Below, in pieces: positions 24,435 to 35,800 of a DNA stretch of 64,000 nt. The translations under genes were made by a program, and so were the position numbers. The stretch comes from Aulostomus chinensis (Eukaryota; Chordata; Actinopteri; Syngnathiformes; Aulostomidae). The stretch is taken from contig JBBMOA010000004.1 in NCBI GenBank assembly GCA_037954235.1, positions 11,062,101 to 11,126,100 of the forward strand, read 5' to 3'. The notes under the pieces are model-generated. The model saw only the letters and a list, made by a program, of their open reading frames with translations. It was not told the origin of the DNA and did not search any database. Position 1 is the first letter of the stretch. Each line of letters opens with the position of its first letter.

Positions 24435-24729
24435 CGTCGTCAGCAGTGAAAGATTCTGGTCCGTGAAGCTTCCCAGCAAACAGCCGGCGGCCCTTCTGCA
24501 GACGGGTGTTGACAGCCAGGGGCCCCTGGAGGGCCGGGGGGGGCCCCTTCAGCCTGGGGGGGGGATAAATCAACGCCATCAGCACCTGTCACTCACCCGG
24601 CGATGACAAGCGAGTACAAGTACGCAGAGTACTCACACGTGGGGTTTGGGGTCAATGGGCGAGGGGAGCAGGTAAACGCCTAGCGCCACGGCGAGCAGAA
24701 GCACTAAGAATGACCTCCGACCCAACCTG

Positions 24730-24783
<54 letters not shown>

Positions 24784-26316
24784 TTAGGGTCAAGAGTGAA
24801 TCTTAGACTGATATGAAGGAGTGTGTTCGTACAATCGTCCAGGAAGCGCTTCAAAAGTACATTTTGAATTTCAAAATAAATTAATAATAATAACAATAAT
24901 AATAACAATCATAAAGAAGAATTACAAACTCACAATTCTACACCCGGACCAGCGTTGACGGCCATGACGAAGGTGTTCTTCTTTACCAGTAAATGAATTA
25001 CACTCAAATCCAGATCGTTAGAGTGATGAGATGAAGAAGTAATGAAGCCCACATTAATTAAAGAACGACTCCGTTTGATCGGGACTTCCATATTTTAGGA
25101 GCTCGTTCTGATGTCTGTTTCGCCACAGATTCTCGTTCCTAGTGGTTTCCTTTTCTTACGTCATATTTCTGGTTTTAATCACTGCTTGGCCTTCAACATT
25201 TTGATTCTTTTTTATTTTGTTTTGAGTTTCGCATGAAAACCGATCAATCAAACCAATCAATCAAACCGATCAATCAAACCGATCATGACAGACTGATTGA
25301 TATTTTAGGCCACGTTGACCTTTAACCTGCTGACACAGGCGGTGTTTTGTTGTGTTTGCAGGTGTTGGTTATCCGCAGTGGACGCGTAAACACTGTGGTC
25401 ACACGCTGACGTGAACTTTGACCTGACAGTTCTGTCACTCAGGAAGTGATGCAACAACATCTGTGTTCAGCTCAGCTGATCAGACACATGGAAGCCAGTT
25501 CAATTCCCCAGAGCAGCTGGATCACCAGGACTCTGCCTCCAACGTGGATGCAATGTTTGCTGCCATGACGTGACGTGACGTGACATTCACATGTGAGTTC
25601 AGGTGACCTGTTAGTTTTAAGTGTGAAGCCTTGCTTCTCACGGAGCATCTGGAAGCTCTGGGACTCAAAAGGAAAAACTCCATCAGGGGTGTGGAGGTTG
25701 AAGCACTGCAGCCTACAGAGGGAGAGCAGGACGGGGTTCCTCAGGGCTCCTGCACCAGCACGTAAAGGTCACGGCCCCACGTCCCATGCAGAATCTCCCC
25801 CGAAATCAGAGCGTTTTTCGGTCAACAGCTGCACTGTGTCACAACTGAACCCCAGAAGCTGGCATTAGTAAGATGTGTCTGGAACTGAAGAATGCAGCCG
25901 ATAATTTCACGGCTTCTAGTGGGAGAGTCAATGATGGGAACACTGGAACCTGTTTTGGTCAACCGCCCACAACCTCTGCGCTCCGGTGGATTATCTAACC
26001 TGTGGGAGTGACAGCTGAACACTGAAGAAGTATAATTACAATTAAATAAACTCCCCTGGATACATTTAATCAAAGCCGAATTACTGCTAGACGTTGGCTG
26101 ACAATAAAAACATGTCTTGAATTGATTTTTACTCCGTGCGTGCTTTCACGGTATTAAGGTGAATGTAAATCCGCAGCTTTCAGAACGTAATACGGCGCGG
26201 TGAGTTGAAACCCTTCACTTTAAAGGCGTTCGCAGCAGTTAAAAAAAAAAACGGCCGAACACGAATTTAACTTCCACAGGTGAAAAAAACTGAGCTGAAG
26301 AGGAAGAAACTTACAT
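20216..26316 (-). CDS. APMAP-like protein (strictosidine synthase-like beta-propeller, membrane anchored), complete
   Basis: This is a paralogue of APMAP (adipocyte plasma membrane-associated protein), a single-pass type II protein with a six-bladed propeller of the strictosidine synthase/paraoxonase-like fold. Its substrate is not established; arylesterase activity is reported for APMAP. Exons, 5' to 3': 26315-26316 (AT only), 24637-24726, 24432-24553, 23831-23932, 23492-23644, 23304-23419, 22097-22257, 21817-22012, 20216-20425. The phases join perfectly to 383 residues (human APMAP 416). A hydrophobic anchor spans about residues 6-20, then SPIDPKP. Family motifs follow: GPESF, YTGTVDGKLWRL, EPVCGRPHGVRLD, VADSYFGLHSIDP, IYFTDSSSRWGRR, YMPNGIALSPDESFLLLAET, IGYPDNIRCSDH, PRYALVLEL and YLGSTDLPFLAILEG. 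It lacks the cytoplasmic tail of about 40 residues seen in APMAP. The predicted start codon is interrupted by intron 1; an alternative first exon is listed separately. Confidence 0.9.
21201..21290. repeat. (AC)n microsatellite, about 90 bp
   Basis: This is an uninterrupted AC repeat in the last intron of the APMAP-like gene. Confidence 0.98.
21450..21500. repeat. (GT)n microsatellite, about 50 bp
   Basis: This is an uninterrupted GT repeat ending in GAGAGAG, about 160 bp from the AC tract at 21201-21290. The two dinucleotide tracts are of opposite strand sense. Confidence 0.97.
22258..23303. other. APMAP-like intron 6
   Basis: No exon is seen. The part at 22380-22640 is unusually rich in short AGCTTA/TTAGC-type words but shows no regular period. 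The remainder is unremarkable. Confidence 0.5.
24390..24431. repeat. (CA)n microsatellite that forms the exon 3 donor of the APMAP-like gene
   Basis: On the minus strand the exon ends GACGAGG and the intron begins directly with about 20 GT units, so the 5' splice site is itself the first repeat unit. No GTRAGT consensus donor is present nearby. Confidence 0.9.
24637..24726 (-). CDS. APMAP-like exon 2: completes the start codon and encodes the membrane anchor
   Basis: The exon follows a TTCAG acceptor whose upstream pyrimidine/GT tract is a long (GT)n microsatellite. Its first base, G, completes the AT left by exon 1 to form ATG. The next 29 codons begin LGRRSFLVLLLAVALGVYLL and run to PHV, the type II signal anchor and stalk. 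The exon ends with GT before a GTGAGT donor, and the next exon supplies the G of the Val codon. Only about five residues precede the hydrophobic core, so very little protein would face the cytosol. Confidence 0.85.
24731..24780. repeat. (AC)n microsatellite next to the exon 2 acceptor of the APMAP-like gene
   Basis: On the minus strand a (GT)n run of about 48 bp ends in TTCAG, the acceptor of exon 2. It takes the place of a normal pyrimidine tract. Confidence 0.93.
24934..24965 (-). CDS. Candidate alternative first coding exon of the APMAP-like gene (uncertain)
   Basis: On the minus strand an ATG (complement at 24963-24965), with G at -3 and G at +4, opens a 32-base reading MAVNAGPGVE plus TT, followed at once by a GTGAGT donor. 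The phase (2) fits exon 2, which would give MAVNAGPGVELLGRRS. I rank it below the split-ATG model for three reasons: no convincing acceptor or promoter-like sequence lies upstream, the donor has T at -1 and -2, and the region is AT-rich. It could be a tissue-specific first exon or a coincidence. Confidence 0.25.
25241..25286. repeat. 13-bp tandem repeat, about 3.4 copies
   Basis: The unit CGATCAATCAAAC recurs from 25241; the second copy begins CA instead of CG, and the last copy is cut off after CGATCA. Confidence 0.9.
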
Positions 26317-26450
26317 GGTTGAAGTCCGAGTCTCTCAGCCGCCACTTGGAAGTCGTTTCAACGGGTTCCACCGAGCGCGACTAATGAGTGAAGGACGGCG
26401 GGTCTGCGCGGTATCACCACAACTTCCGGTTATGACTTTCAAAATAAAGT
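26317..26450 (-). promoter_or_regulatory. 5' UTR and presumed promoter of the APMAP-like gene
   Basis: Upstream of the perfect donor (GTAAGT, complement of 26309-26314) lies a CpG-containing stretch with an ETS site CCGGAAGT on the minus strand, complement of about 26422-26429. An in-frame TGA occurs eight codons before the split ATG and no other ATG lies between them. The leader ends TTCAACC before AT, a fair Kozak context with A at -3. Confidence 0.5.
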
Positions 26451-28900
26451 AATACTGAGGACCTGACGAATGTCGCCGCTCAACTGTTAAATTACTACAG
26501 ACTTCAGATCGTCACAAATTTCTGTCACAACAGTTTACACACACACACACACACACACACAATAGATCCAAGTAAGAACAACATACTGCATTACTCAGAG
26601 ACTAATACTTGTCTTTTGCCTCTTAATGACCTCAAAAACAGAAATTCTACATTTTAAAAGTTGAAAGCAGACGAAAAACAGCAACTCTGATTAAATCCAG
26701 GGAAACTTCTAGAGTCCAAAGGGTCAAGCTTGTTATTTTAGGGGGTGTAATAAACGAGACAATAACAACAAAAACTACACACATAAATGAATAGGCTACA
26801 TTCGCTATGTTGGAGCAATGCAGGTTCGTGTAATGTGTCATTTCTCAAAAATCAGAAAAGTATCTGATACATAAAGTGAGTCATTTAAAAATATTAGTCC
26901 ACTGATGAGGCTAAGATCATGTCAAAAGGAACTTAGAGCATTTTGACAAAAGGCCTCATGAAATAAACTGATCCTGTTGTAAACTTCTTGAATTGGTCAG
27001 TTTACAAAAGTAACTGCAGCTTGGAAGAAATTTATCTTCTTTTTATTTGATCTGATCAGTAATTTGCTAGTTAGCAAGGAGATGTTGCCACACTCATTTA
27101 TGCTTCTGACTACAGTGCTGTGACTGACTAACGAAGTCCGGCAGCAGGTCGGCAGTGGTGGAGATGCCAGTTCTATTTTTTAGTTTTACTGGAAAGCGTC
27201 ATAATTAGACGTTTATTAAAATCCGCTTTTATTTTGAAGGCAGGGTTTCTCTTCATCCTGTGTCTTTCAGGCTAAAAGCCGCTTCTTGACACACTGCCTG
27301 GGGAGCGGGTAAGAGTCTTGGGGAGGGGGTTCACGGGTTGAGGGGTTATTTGAGTTGAGGTCAGCCAGAGGACAAGAGGAGGGGCCGGTTCATCTGTTGT
27401 AGACCTGAAGGGGGGCCAAGACCCACAACCATAGACCCGCAATAACATGTTAAACGTTATCATTAGAGGTCATCGCTCCTGATACCTTTCCTCAATCAGG
27501 AAGAAAATAATCCCGTTCAGCATCTTAATTTAATCCCTGAGGTTCACACACGATTAAAACCGGAGGTTTGTTTTCTTCTCAAAACCGTGAAATCAAAGAC
27601 ACATCAGCAGGTTTCCTTTGTTTTGTTAAATTTCACCTTTAATCAACGCGGCCTGGTGGGAGCCAAGGCCACGCTTGGGAACATTTCAAACCCAGACGCT
27701 CCAGAACCCAAGCCGACGTTGCGTCTCAGAACTTCAATCTGCTGCTGTCACACTTGGGAAGGCACCGATGAGGATTTAGGAGCGAGCCGGACGCCAAAAT
27801 TCAACCAAATCTGTCCCTGAATGTCTTCAGTCTCCACTGAAACGAAGCTTCCTCAGACGAAGGCGGTGCCGTTTTAGACTTTGCTGCTCGACATGACAGT
27901 AAAACCCCTGTTTCTGTGCTCAGCAACACAGGTGACTTGGGAGCTTCTGAAGGATCCCATCATGTGACACGGACCCGGTGTTATGAAATTCCATCCTGAC
28001 ACACAAGGACAGAACACTGGGGGGACGAGTGAGGAGCCATCCGGTCGGGCGGTCAGGCATTCACACTCCCGGCTGCTCAAACCAGAGGTGCAAAATGATT
28101 TTAACGCTGCAAAAGAGCTGAAAACCTCTCAGGTAGAAGCTTCCGGTTCCTCTGGTGGCTGCTGGGACGGATGAGACGACCCACAGCTCCAGAGGAACAC
28201 GGAAGCAGACCTTAGAACGTGCTTTCTGACTGTTGTTCCAACCCTTTTTTGGGGGGGGGGGGGGGGGGTTAAACTTTAGGAGTTCCCTGGGATGAAAAAA
28301 TGATTTTGAGGTTAATTGAACCCAGATCTGATCCAGTTGCCACTCTTTTTCCCTCCGTCCACTTTTAACCACCAACGACTCGAGACGTAAACTAGTTCCA
28401 ACTTCTAAAACGACGTGGAACAACAGAAACCCGCGCCGACGCTGGATCTGCGCTTGGGTTCCTGATGTTCACCGCTGTCGTATCAACCTGCGGGGTTGAC
28501 GGTCAGCCAGCAGCTGAGGTTCCGGTTCAGTGTCCAAACTTTTGCTGGAGCATCAACGGGTGGCTTTCGTCCACACCTCTGAATAATCACCATGACAACT
28601 GGGCCCTGGAGATGCACATATAAACTGATCTGCGTTCCCCGACTGAGCAGCCGTTGAATGAGAGCCGCTGGCCCGAGGAGCTCCTCACGTCAGACACACG
28701 CTTCAAGAATCGCCGTTATTACCTGATGAGACAGAGTTTGCTCTCAAATTATTCTCCAAATGGGTTTTCTACCCGTTAGCGCACATCAAGCATGTTCTTA
28801 CACACACAAAGTTGAAGCGGAACACCAGTGAGAACCTTTCACAGGCCACAGCCAGCAGAGCTACGGAAGCTCAATCCAGACAGAGAAACAAAAAAAGAGC
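26451..28900. other. Intergenic region between the APMAP-like gene and RASSF3
   Basis: I see no gene. It holds an (AC)n tract at about 26534-26561 and a poly-G run of about 20 bases at 28249-28268. The APMAP-like promoter is at its left end. Its right end may merge with the far 3' UTR of RASSF3. Confidence 0.5.
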
Positions 28901-31900
28901 TTCAAATAAACAACGACCGTCACACTCCACTTGGATTTGATGAAAAATCATGAGGACAAAAAAACAAGAGCAGAGCGATACAAACGATAAAAGAAGTGAA
29001 ATGACATCATAGTGAGTTAAGATGAAGAGTGATGGCGGTTTGCAGGCGTCAGATTAAACAGGTGAACCAAAAAAAAAAAAATCAAATCAAAAACCCGTTT
29101 TCCCTGAATTAGAACTTAAAGTGCCCAAAAAAAACTTAATTGATACTTTAGTTGTGTTTTAACAGCTAAAGTTGTTTATCAGATACACACAAAAAAAACC
29201 GTTAAGATTTATTAACTGTTTCCATGCTAAATATATAATCTACGGAAGCACAGAAAGGCCAAACGATTTGAATTTTAAAAGCAACTAAACAATAAATTCA
29301 CATCGATGATTTTTTTTAGATTTGAAATTGTTAAACTGAATAAGCAGATTAATCACGATTTGATTTTTTTTTTTTAGATTTAAAACCAAAGATCAGAAAC
29401 CTTTTCATATTAACACACTTTGATTTTTTTTAACTCAGTTTGTGGCAGAAAAACATCATAAAATCTCTTTTTAAAGCATTTCAACAATAAAAAAAAAAAA
29501 ACCTGCCATAATGCCCCTTTAAAAGTGTAAATTATTTACTTGCTTCTATGATTAAAATCGTTCCCACCTTTCCTGGCTTCCATCCTATGAACCCAGTGTC
29601 TGATAGTGGAATAACTCGAGTTATAACTCCTTTAATTAAATAAAACTCTCTATATTTTCCCTCCAGTGGGACTAAACCTCTAATATTCTTGCTCCAGGCA
29701 ACACCACAAAAACATCTTTGGTTATAATAGGAAAAAAAATAAAAATAAAATAAACCTCTAAGATGCTGAATACACATTTGACACAGAGATGAGAGCGTAA
29801 TTGTCCACTAGAGGGCGGTATTGTACAGGAGCTGCAGCGTGGCACCGTCGGCTCGACTTCATTCAGTACCTGCAGGTTTTTAATCTGATGAGCTTTGATA
29901 CTTTTGAGTTCGATTGTCTCTTTGATGCCAAAACTGCCGACTCATCTACACACACACACAAAAAAAAAAAACACTGAACGCCACAGCGACACGACATCTG
30001 CATACATACGGAGGCCTGGAGTCGCCGTGGAGACGGACCCAAGACACACAAGATGCAACTTGTTCCCAAAATGTAGTTAGTTCAAGGTCACAAGACAAAA
30101 CTGGTTCAAAAATATGAAATGATTAAATGTAACAAGTTGTTTCTCATGGCCTCAAAATAACTGCGAAGCCTTGAAGGGACATAAAGGACTGAAACTCCAG
30201 GTACATTTAGAAGAGTTGAGGCTACATTTCCCATGATGCATCTAAACAAAGTGACAAAACAGAACGTGAGGGAACAAGTTAAATCTCGTGGTTTCAAATA
30301 ATATATATGTTTACGTATATTTATGCCCAAAAAAGGAGAGGGAATCTGTCTGGCCACAGCAGGACTCCGTACATTTATACATGAGAAGCTCTTCAAACAG
30401 GCCTCAACTTTGACCGCTGCACCGTCTCCAGCACTTGCTGATGCATACTTTCTTTCGCTTCACCTCAACTTTACCCTCCTCTCAGCGCAACTTTTCCCCC
30501 ACTTCCTGTCTTTTCTATCCTGACTCATCCCCCTTTCCTCCAGCTGAAATAAACGAGCTGACGAGGAGGTCGACGCTGCAGGTTTCAGCCGGGGGTGAGC
30601 GCCGCCCTCCTCCTGCAGCCACCTGACCTCCGTCTGTGCGGAGCTTCAACAGACGCGAGAAGCAGTTCATCACAGTGACTTTGAGGAAAGTCCCGCCATT
30701 GTCCTCAGGGTCGGGGTCACGCCGCTTCACCCCCCCATGCTTCACCTCTGCAACACAAACTTATGTCTTCTCTTCCTTCCTCCATCCAACGTTTCTCTTC
30801 CACTTCCTCTCAGCCACTTTGTCAACTTCCAGAGAATAGCCGGTTCTCACAGCTCCGCCTCTGCTCACGCTGGGTCAGAGGTCAGGGGTCACCGTCTAAC
30901 CAGACACCGTCACTCTCACATCCTCGCCAAGCATTGTTTTACATACTGCAACCAAACTACTCGCTCTACTCTTCTATTAACACCTTCTCACGTTTCTCCC
31001 CGTTTGCGGCCATCGAGTCTTTGTCTTCTACAGCATACAGTCTCCAGGCGGCGAGCTACGGAGTCAGTGACCTGCCAAAAAGATTCCTAAACAAAGTAGC
31101 ATTTAAGACTCGATCAAAAACATCTGATTTGACTTGACAACAAAGTCAAATACTCAAAACTAGAAGTGTAGCTTATTACAGCAGGAGATACGTGGCGTAC
31201 AAGATGGCCGCTGATGTGCAGACGCTTCAACACACCGACAGAGTAAAATACAGCTGCTAAGATTCCAATGTGCTGTTTCTAAAGACAACTAAGGAGACGA
31301 ATATATGGAGTTATACTAGACATGCACTGAGGGCGACTTGATGATTCAATTCAGATTTTGGCCGGTTCTTCGATATTCCCAAGATGGACATCTGGAACTT
31401 TTTCGACAACTTCTCTTGGAAAAAGGTTGCAGGACCTGTTTTCTCCCGGTGAATCAAAGCTCAGATTAAAGTGCTCCAGCAAAGATGTAGGTCACATACA
31501 AATCCAACGTTAGCTTGTCTCGCGTCGCCAAACATCCCTCCGCCAAGTTCTGTTCAGGAGACTCGAAATATTCACAGTCACTGCGTATCTTTGAAACTGT
31601 TCAAACCTCACGAGCCTCATTTCATGATTCCAAGTCAAAACTTGCCGCTTTCAGCCTGTAGGTTGCTACTAGCTTCCTAGCTCAGAGTCACTGTTGCTTC
31701 ACGTAGCATGAAAACGGCCGAACGCAAAAAAAAAAAAAAAAAAAAGAACAAACCCACAATGGCAAGATTGCAGTAAACCAGACCAAATGTTTCCTAATCC
31801 CAGTGGACACCGTGGTAGACGCTAACGGCTAGCTCTGCTCCCTCACTAGCTTTAGCTTTAGCCACCTGCGCAAGCCTCTTCAAACTCAGCGGGATGACGG

Positions 31901-32869
31901 CATCAGACTGGCTTGTTGAACGGGTCGTTCTGGACTCTTTCTCTCTTCCTTGCTGATGTTAGCTCGTGTGTTGCCGTGCTACCGTCCCGCCGCTCGCGAC
32001 TGAAATCGGTTACTTCCAAGACTGCGCCGCTCGTGTCCAATCAGCAGCCGACAGATTGGCGTGTCTCCCACAGCGACAATGTTCTGGCCCATCCCTTAAA
32101 TAAGTCCTTTGATTTTTAATCACTTTCAGTATCACATAGTAAAGGAGTAACTGTTCCTTTAGAACTTCAATATTTCTCTGCTTTCAAGCGAAACCCAACA
32201 TAAACTAAGGTGGAATTTTGGATTCCAGTCATATTTCTGTGAATCGAATCGTGCACCGAGCTCTTCACCTCTAGTGGAAGACGAAATTCTCTGTGTCTAC
32301 AACCAGATTGTTGCACTGCCTTTGCAGAATAAACTAAAATAAGACTTTTTTGTTGTTGTTTAACAGATTCACCCTCATAAATTAAGAAAAAAAAATATGT
32401 ACAGACCTTAAAACAAATTAAATAAAACTCTAACTGAACGTACAGTATGGCCTTGAGTCTTTCACAAGTTTAAAAAGGAAAAAGAAAAAAGGGGATACAC
32501 GGCATATGACAGCAGGACAGAGTGAGAGAAGACGGAGAAGAGAGGGATGGACAGAGAGAGAGAGAGGATGAGTGAATATGGCACAGTAATAAGAGTCCAT
32601 CTTTGGTGTGTGGAGGCAGACGGAGCAGAGCAGCAGTGGGACGGCGAGAGTCCAGGCTGAGTGGATTTCCTCCGCCCACGTCTCTTTGCTGTCCTTCATA
32701 GAATCCCTCTGTCCGTCTGTAACATCCCTTCTTGCAGGCGCTGGATCCTCTCCTCCGTTCGCATCCCTCTCTCCATCAAAACACACGCCATCTTTCTCCC
32801 CTGAGGAGGTACCAACACCTCTCGTGTCCCTCTAGGGGGCAGTAGTCCTGTTTGATGCAGGCAAATCCT
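28901..32869 (-). other. RASSF3 3' UTR and downstream flank (extent uncertain)
   Basis: The DNA after the RASSF3 stop is AT-rich at 28.9-29.8 kb, with many A and T runs and several AATAAA-type hexamers on the minus strand, and has no convincing open frame. Mammalian RASSF3 has a 3' UTR of several kilobases, so part of this is probably transcribed; I cannot pick the true end. It also holds a poly-A run at about 31726-31745. Confidence 0.4.
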
Positions 32870-35800
32870 CTAAGAGGGTCCCCGCACCTCCCTCAGCGCC
32901 TCCTGCAGTCTCTGGCGGTAGGTCTCATAGCGGCGGAGCACCGCCTCCTTCTGCTCCAATTCCTCCTTGTCGAGGATCCGCAGGAAGTTGCGCAGCTCAG
33001 GGATGGAGAAGGCATCCCACTGGCGAGAGGAAAGAGAGGTCTTTGATGACTGGGTTTGTCATTTGGACAGCGTTTGTTTAAATCGTCCTTGTTTTTCACC
33101 GTTGACTTGTCCTCCCACATTGTTTCTCCACTTTTAAAAACATTCCATTCTCTAAAGTTTATTCACTTAATGAAAATTTCTCCATCACAGACTTTTTATT
33201 AACCAGTAAATGTTTAGAATACATGCTAATATGCAAGCATTTGTTCAGCAAATTCTACTTAAAAAAAAAAAAAAAATCATTTCAAACTTTCTCATCCCGC
33301 TGCAGCAGAGCTGTCAGATAAACCTCCTCACTCCTGCTTTGTTTCATGCTGTCACACGTCTGCCTGGGAGCGGGAAGACGTGTGTTGCTCAGTTTTCCAT
33401 GGAAACAATTAAAAGAAAAAGCCACAGGAAGGAGCAGAGGAGTGACTAAGGAGAAGGCAGAGGAAGAGCGAGGAACATGTGGGAGGAAAAGGAGGAAGAA
33501 AAGATGGGGGAGGATTGAAAAGGAGAAGAAGGCAATGGGCGGAAGAGAGGAAAATGAAGAGGAACACGGTGAACAGGAGAAAGGGAATAACAAAGGAAAG
33601 AATTTCAAGATGTTTGAAGATGATGGGACATCCTATTTTGTTCTTACACTGTCAACTGTCTGGCCCCTGCTACCATAAATATCAGAATATGAGAGCATCC
33701 CAAATTTCAGAGGCTGCTTGGTTGATTATCGCCATTCGTATCAGCCACACCAGCTTGTTCGTCATCGGTAGGGATGGGTACCTTTCAAAAAGTTATTTCA
33801 GTGCCGGTACTTTTTTTGGTGACCATTTTTAATTTAAAAAATTAGTGGAAAGAAAATTACATCACACCTTTCATTACAAAACTTTGAGTTTTGGCGGCGG
33901 TAGAGATTTCGAAAGAGGCATATCCGCGACAGGCGGACTTGAAGGCTGCAGTGAGGAAGGCTGCGGTCCGCCCTTCACAACATCAAACACCGTGCACGTT
34001 CAGGTGCTTCATCAAAGTTGACGTGTTGCCGTCTTTTGCCACGACATCCTTTTTGCAGATGTTGCACCGCACTCTACTGGCGTTGAGTCGAATAAAATGG
34101 AGCCACACTTTTGACCGCGGGGGCATTTCTTACCTTACCGTCTCTTGCGTCTCTCTCACACACATGCAGGTAACACAACACACACACACGTGTAACACCT
34201 GGAAGCAAAGTATAATGTTCATTGGATGGTGACGTCATGAACCGCCCTACTCTGCCTCTCATTGGCAGTTAGGATATCAGGGTAAGCCAATCAAAGAGAG
34301 AGTAAGGCGGGGCCTTCCTCTACCATCCTAGACCACTGGTCGCTAGAGTCGCCACCGGCAGTATTATCAGAGCTTCGCTTTTTATCTTTTCGGTACCCGG
34401 TAGTACCGAAGCACTTCGGTCGGTGCTATTAAAGTACCGAAGTTCGGTACCCACCCCTAGTTATCGGTATTATTTGGACAGGCACGGCACCAGAGTCGGG
34501 GAAGAGGAGAGAGAGGAATAAAATGAGAGATGTAGAGCTTGAGGATGGAGGAGAGAGGGAGAGAGACGAGTGAAGGAGGAGAACCACGATCAGAGAAGGG
34601 TAAGAAGAAGAAGGCGAGCAGGGGAAGGGCATAAGAAGGAGGAGCTGGAGCAGGAAGTTTGAGGGAAGCTCCAACAGCAGAAGGGAGGAGATGTGTGGAT
34701 GAGGAGAGAGAAGGACGAGGAGATCTGTGTTACAACTTAAAAGAAAAAAAGATGGTGCGATGTTGTGTTACCAAGACTTCTCCGGTCTGCTGTTCTCTCA
34801 GGACGAAGCTGAGTGTGTCGCCGTCAGGTCCCGCCACCAGACGAAGAAACAGCGGCTGCTCGCCATCTGCCAGCTTACACACATAAACTGCATGGCGCGC
34901 GCACACCCACACCCACACCCACACACACACACACACACATAAACAGACATTCACTTAGCCACAAGTAAATATGGGCACAACTGTGGCTGCTGCAGTTAAA
35001 AGCTGAATGAGCGTGTGAGGAAGGCGCCAGACACAGGGTGCACAGATGGGTGCAGCTCATCAACACCCACATTTATTTATAAAATAACAAGACGCGCTGA
35101 GACCAGAACAGGATCTCTGGGCCTTTAAAGGTCTTGACATAGTTCCTCTGAGCTGAGTGCCCAGCTGGGACAGTCACAGGAAACAGTTCGCTCCTTCTTG
35201 TCATCACTCCTTCGTCGTTTCACGAGACAGAAGCCTTGCGGTTCGCTTGCGTGTATCTCGATCTAAAGTGCTTGCTGATTAATGAGCCCACGGCTGGATG
35301 GAGATGGCGTGGATTCTACCAGCGGATGTGTTTGTGAGCTTGCAAACACATGCTTTGCTTTATTAGCCGTAAGTCTCCATTAGCTTCAAGCTAAAAACGC
35401 ATGGATGGCCCTTTCTGCATCCGGAGTCGCAAAGAAGTGGTGGAAAAAGTCCCTGTGAGCTCGAGAGACGTGTTTATGAGTACGCAAGTACACTTTTTGG
35501 GTGACGTACTGCTGGAAGGATGTATCTGCAAACCAAGCAGAGTTTTGGCCCAGGAACCAATGTTATATCTGTTTTGTCGAGACACCAGACAACTTTGACT
35601 CCAGAGCTGCTATGCTTCCTCTGTTCATTTAAGTTGGCCGATTCAAAAATATTCCAGAGAAAAATGAACCGTGTGAACTCTCATCTCAGTGAGGTGAGTC
35701 CAACTTTCTTCTCGACTGTACAAACGCTGATGATCAAGAGAGATACTGTTCCATGAAGTCACTCCATGAAACACCCTGGTGTTTATGTAGAGAAGCCTGA

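Larger units (their letters stand above)
24781..26308. other. APMAP-like intron 1 (remainder)
   Basis: The intron contains a (TAA)/(CAA)-rich stretch near 24880-24910, the candidate alternative first exon at 24934-24965 and a 13-bp tandem repeat at 25241-25286. Nothing else is recognised. Confidence 0.5.
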
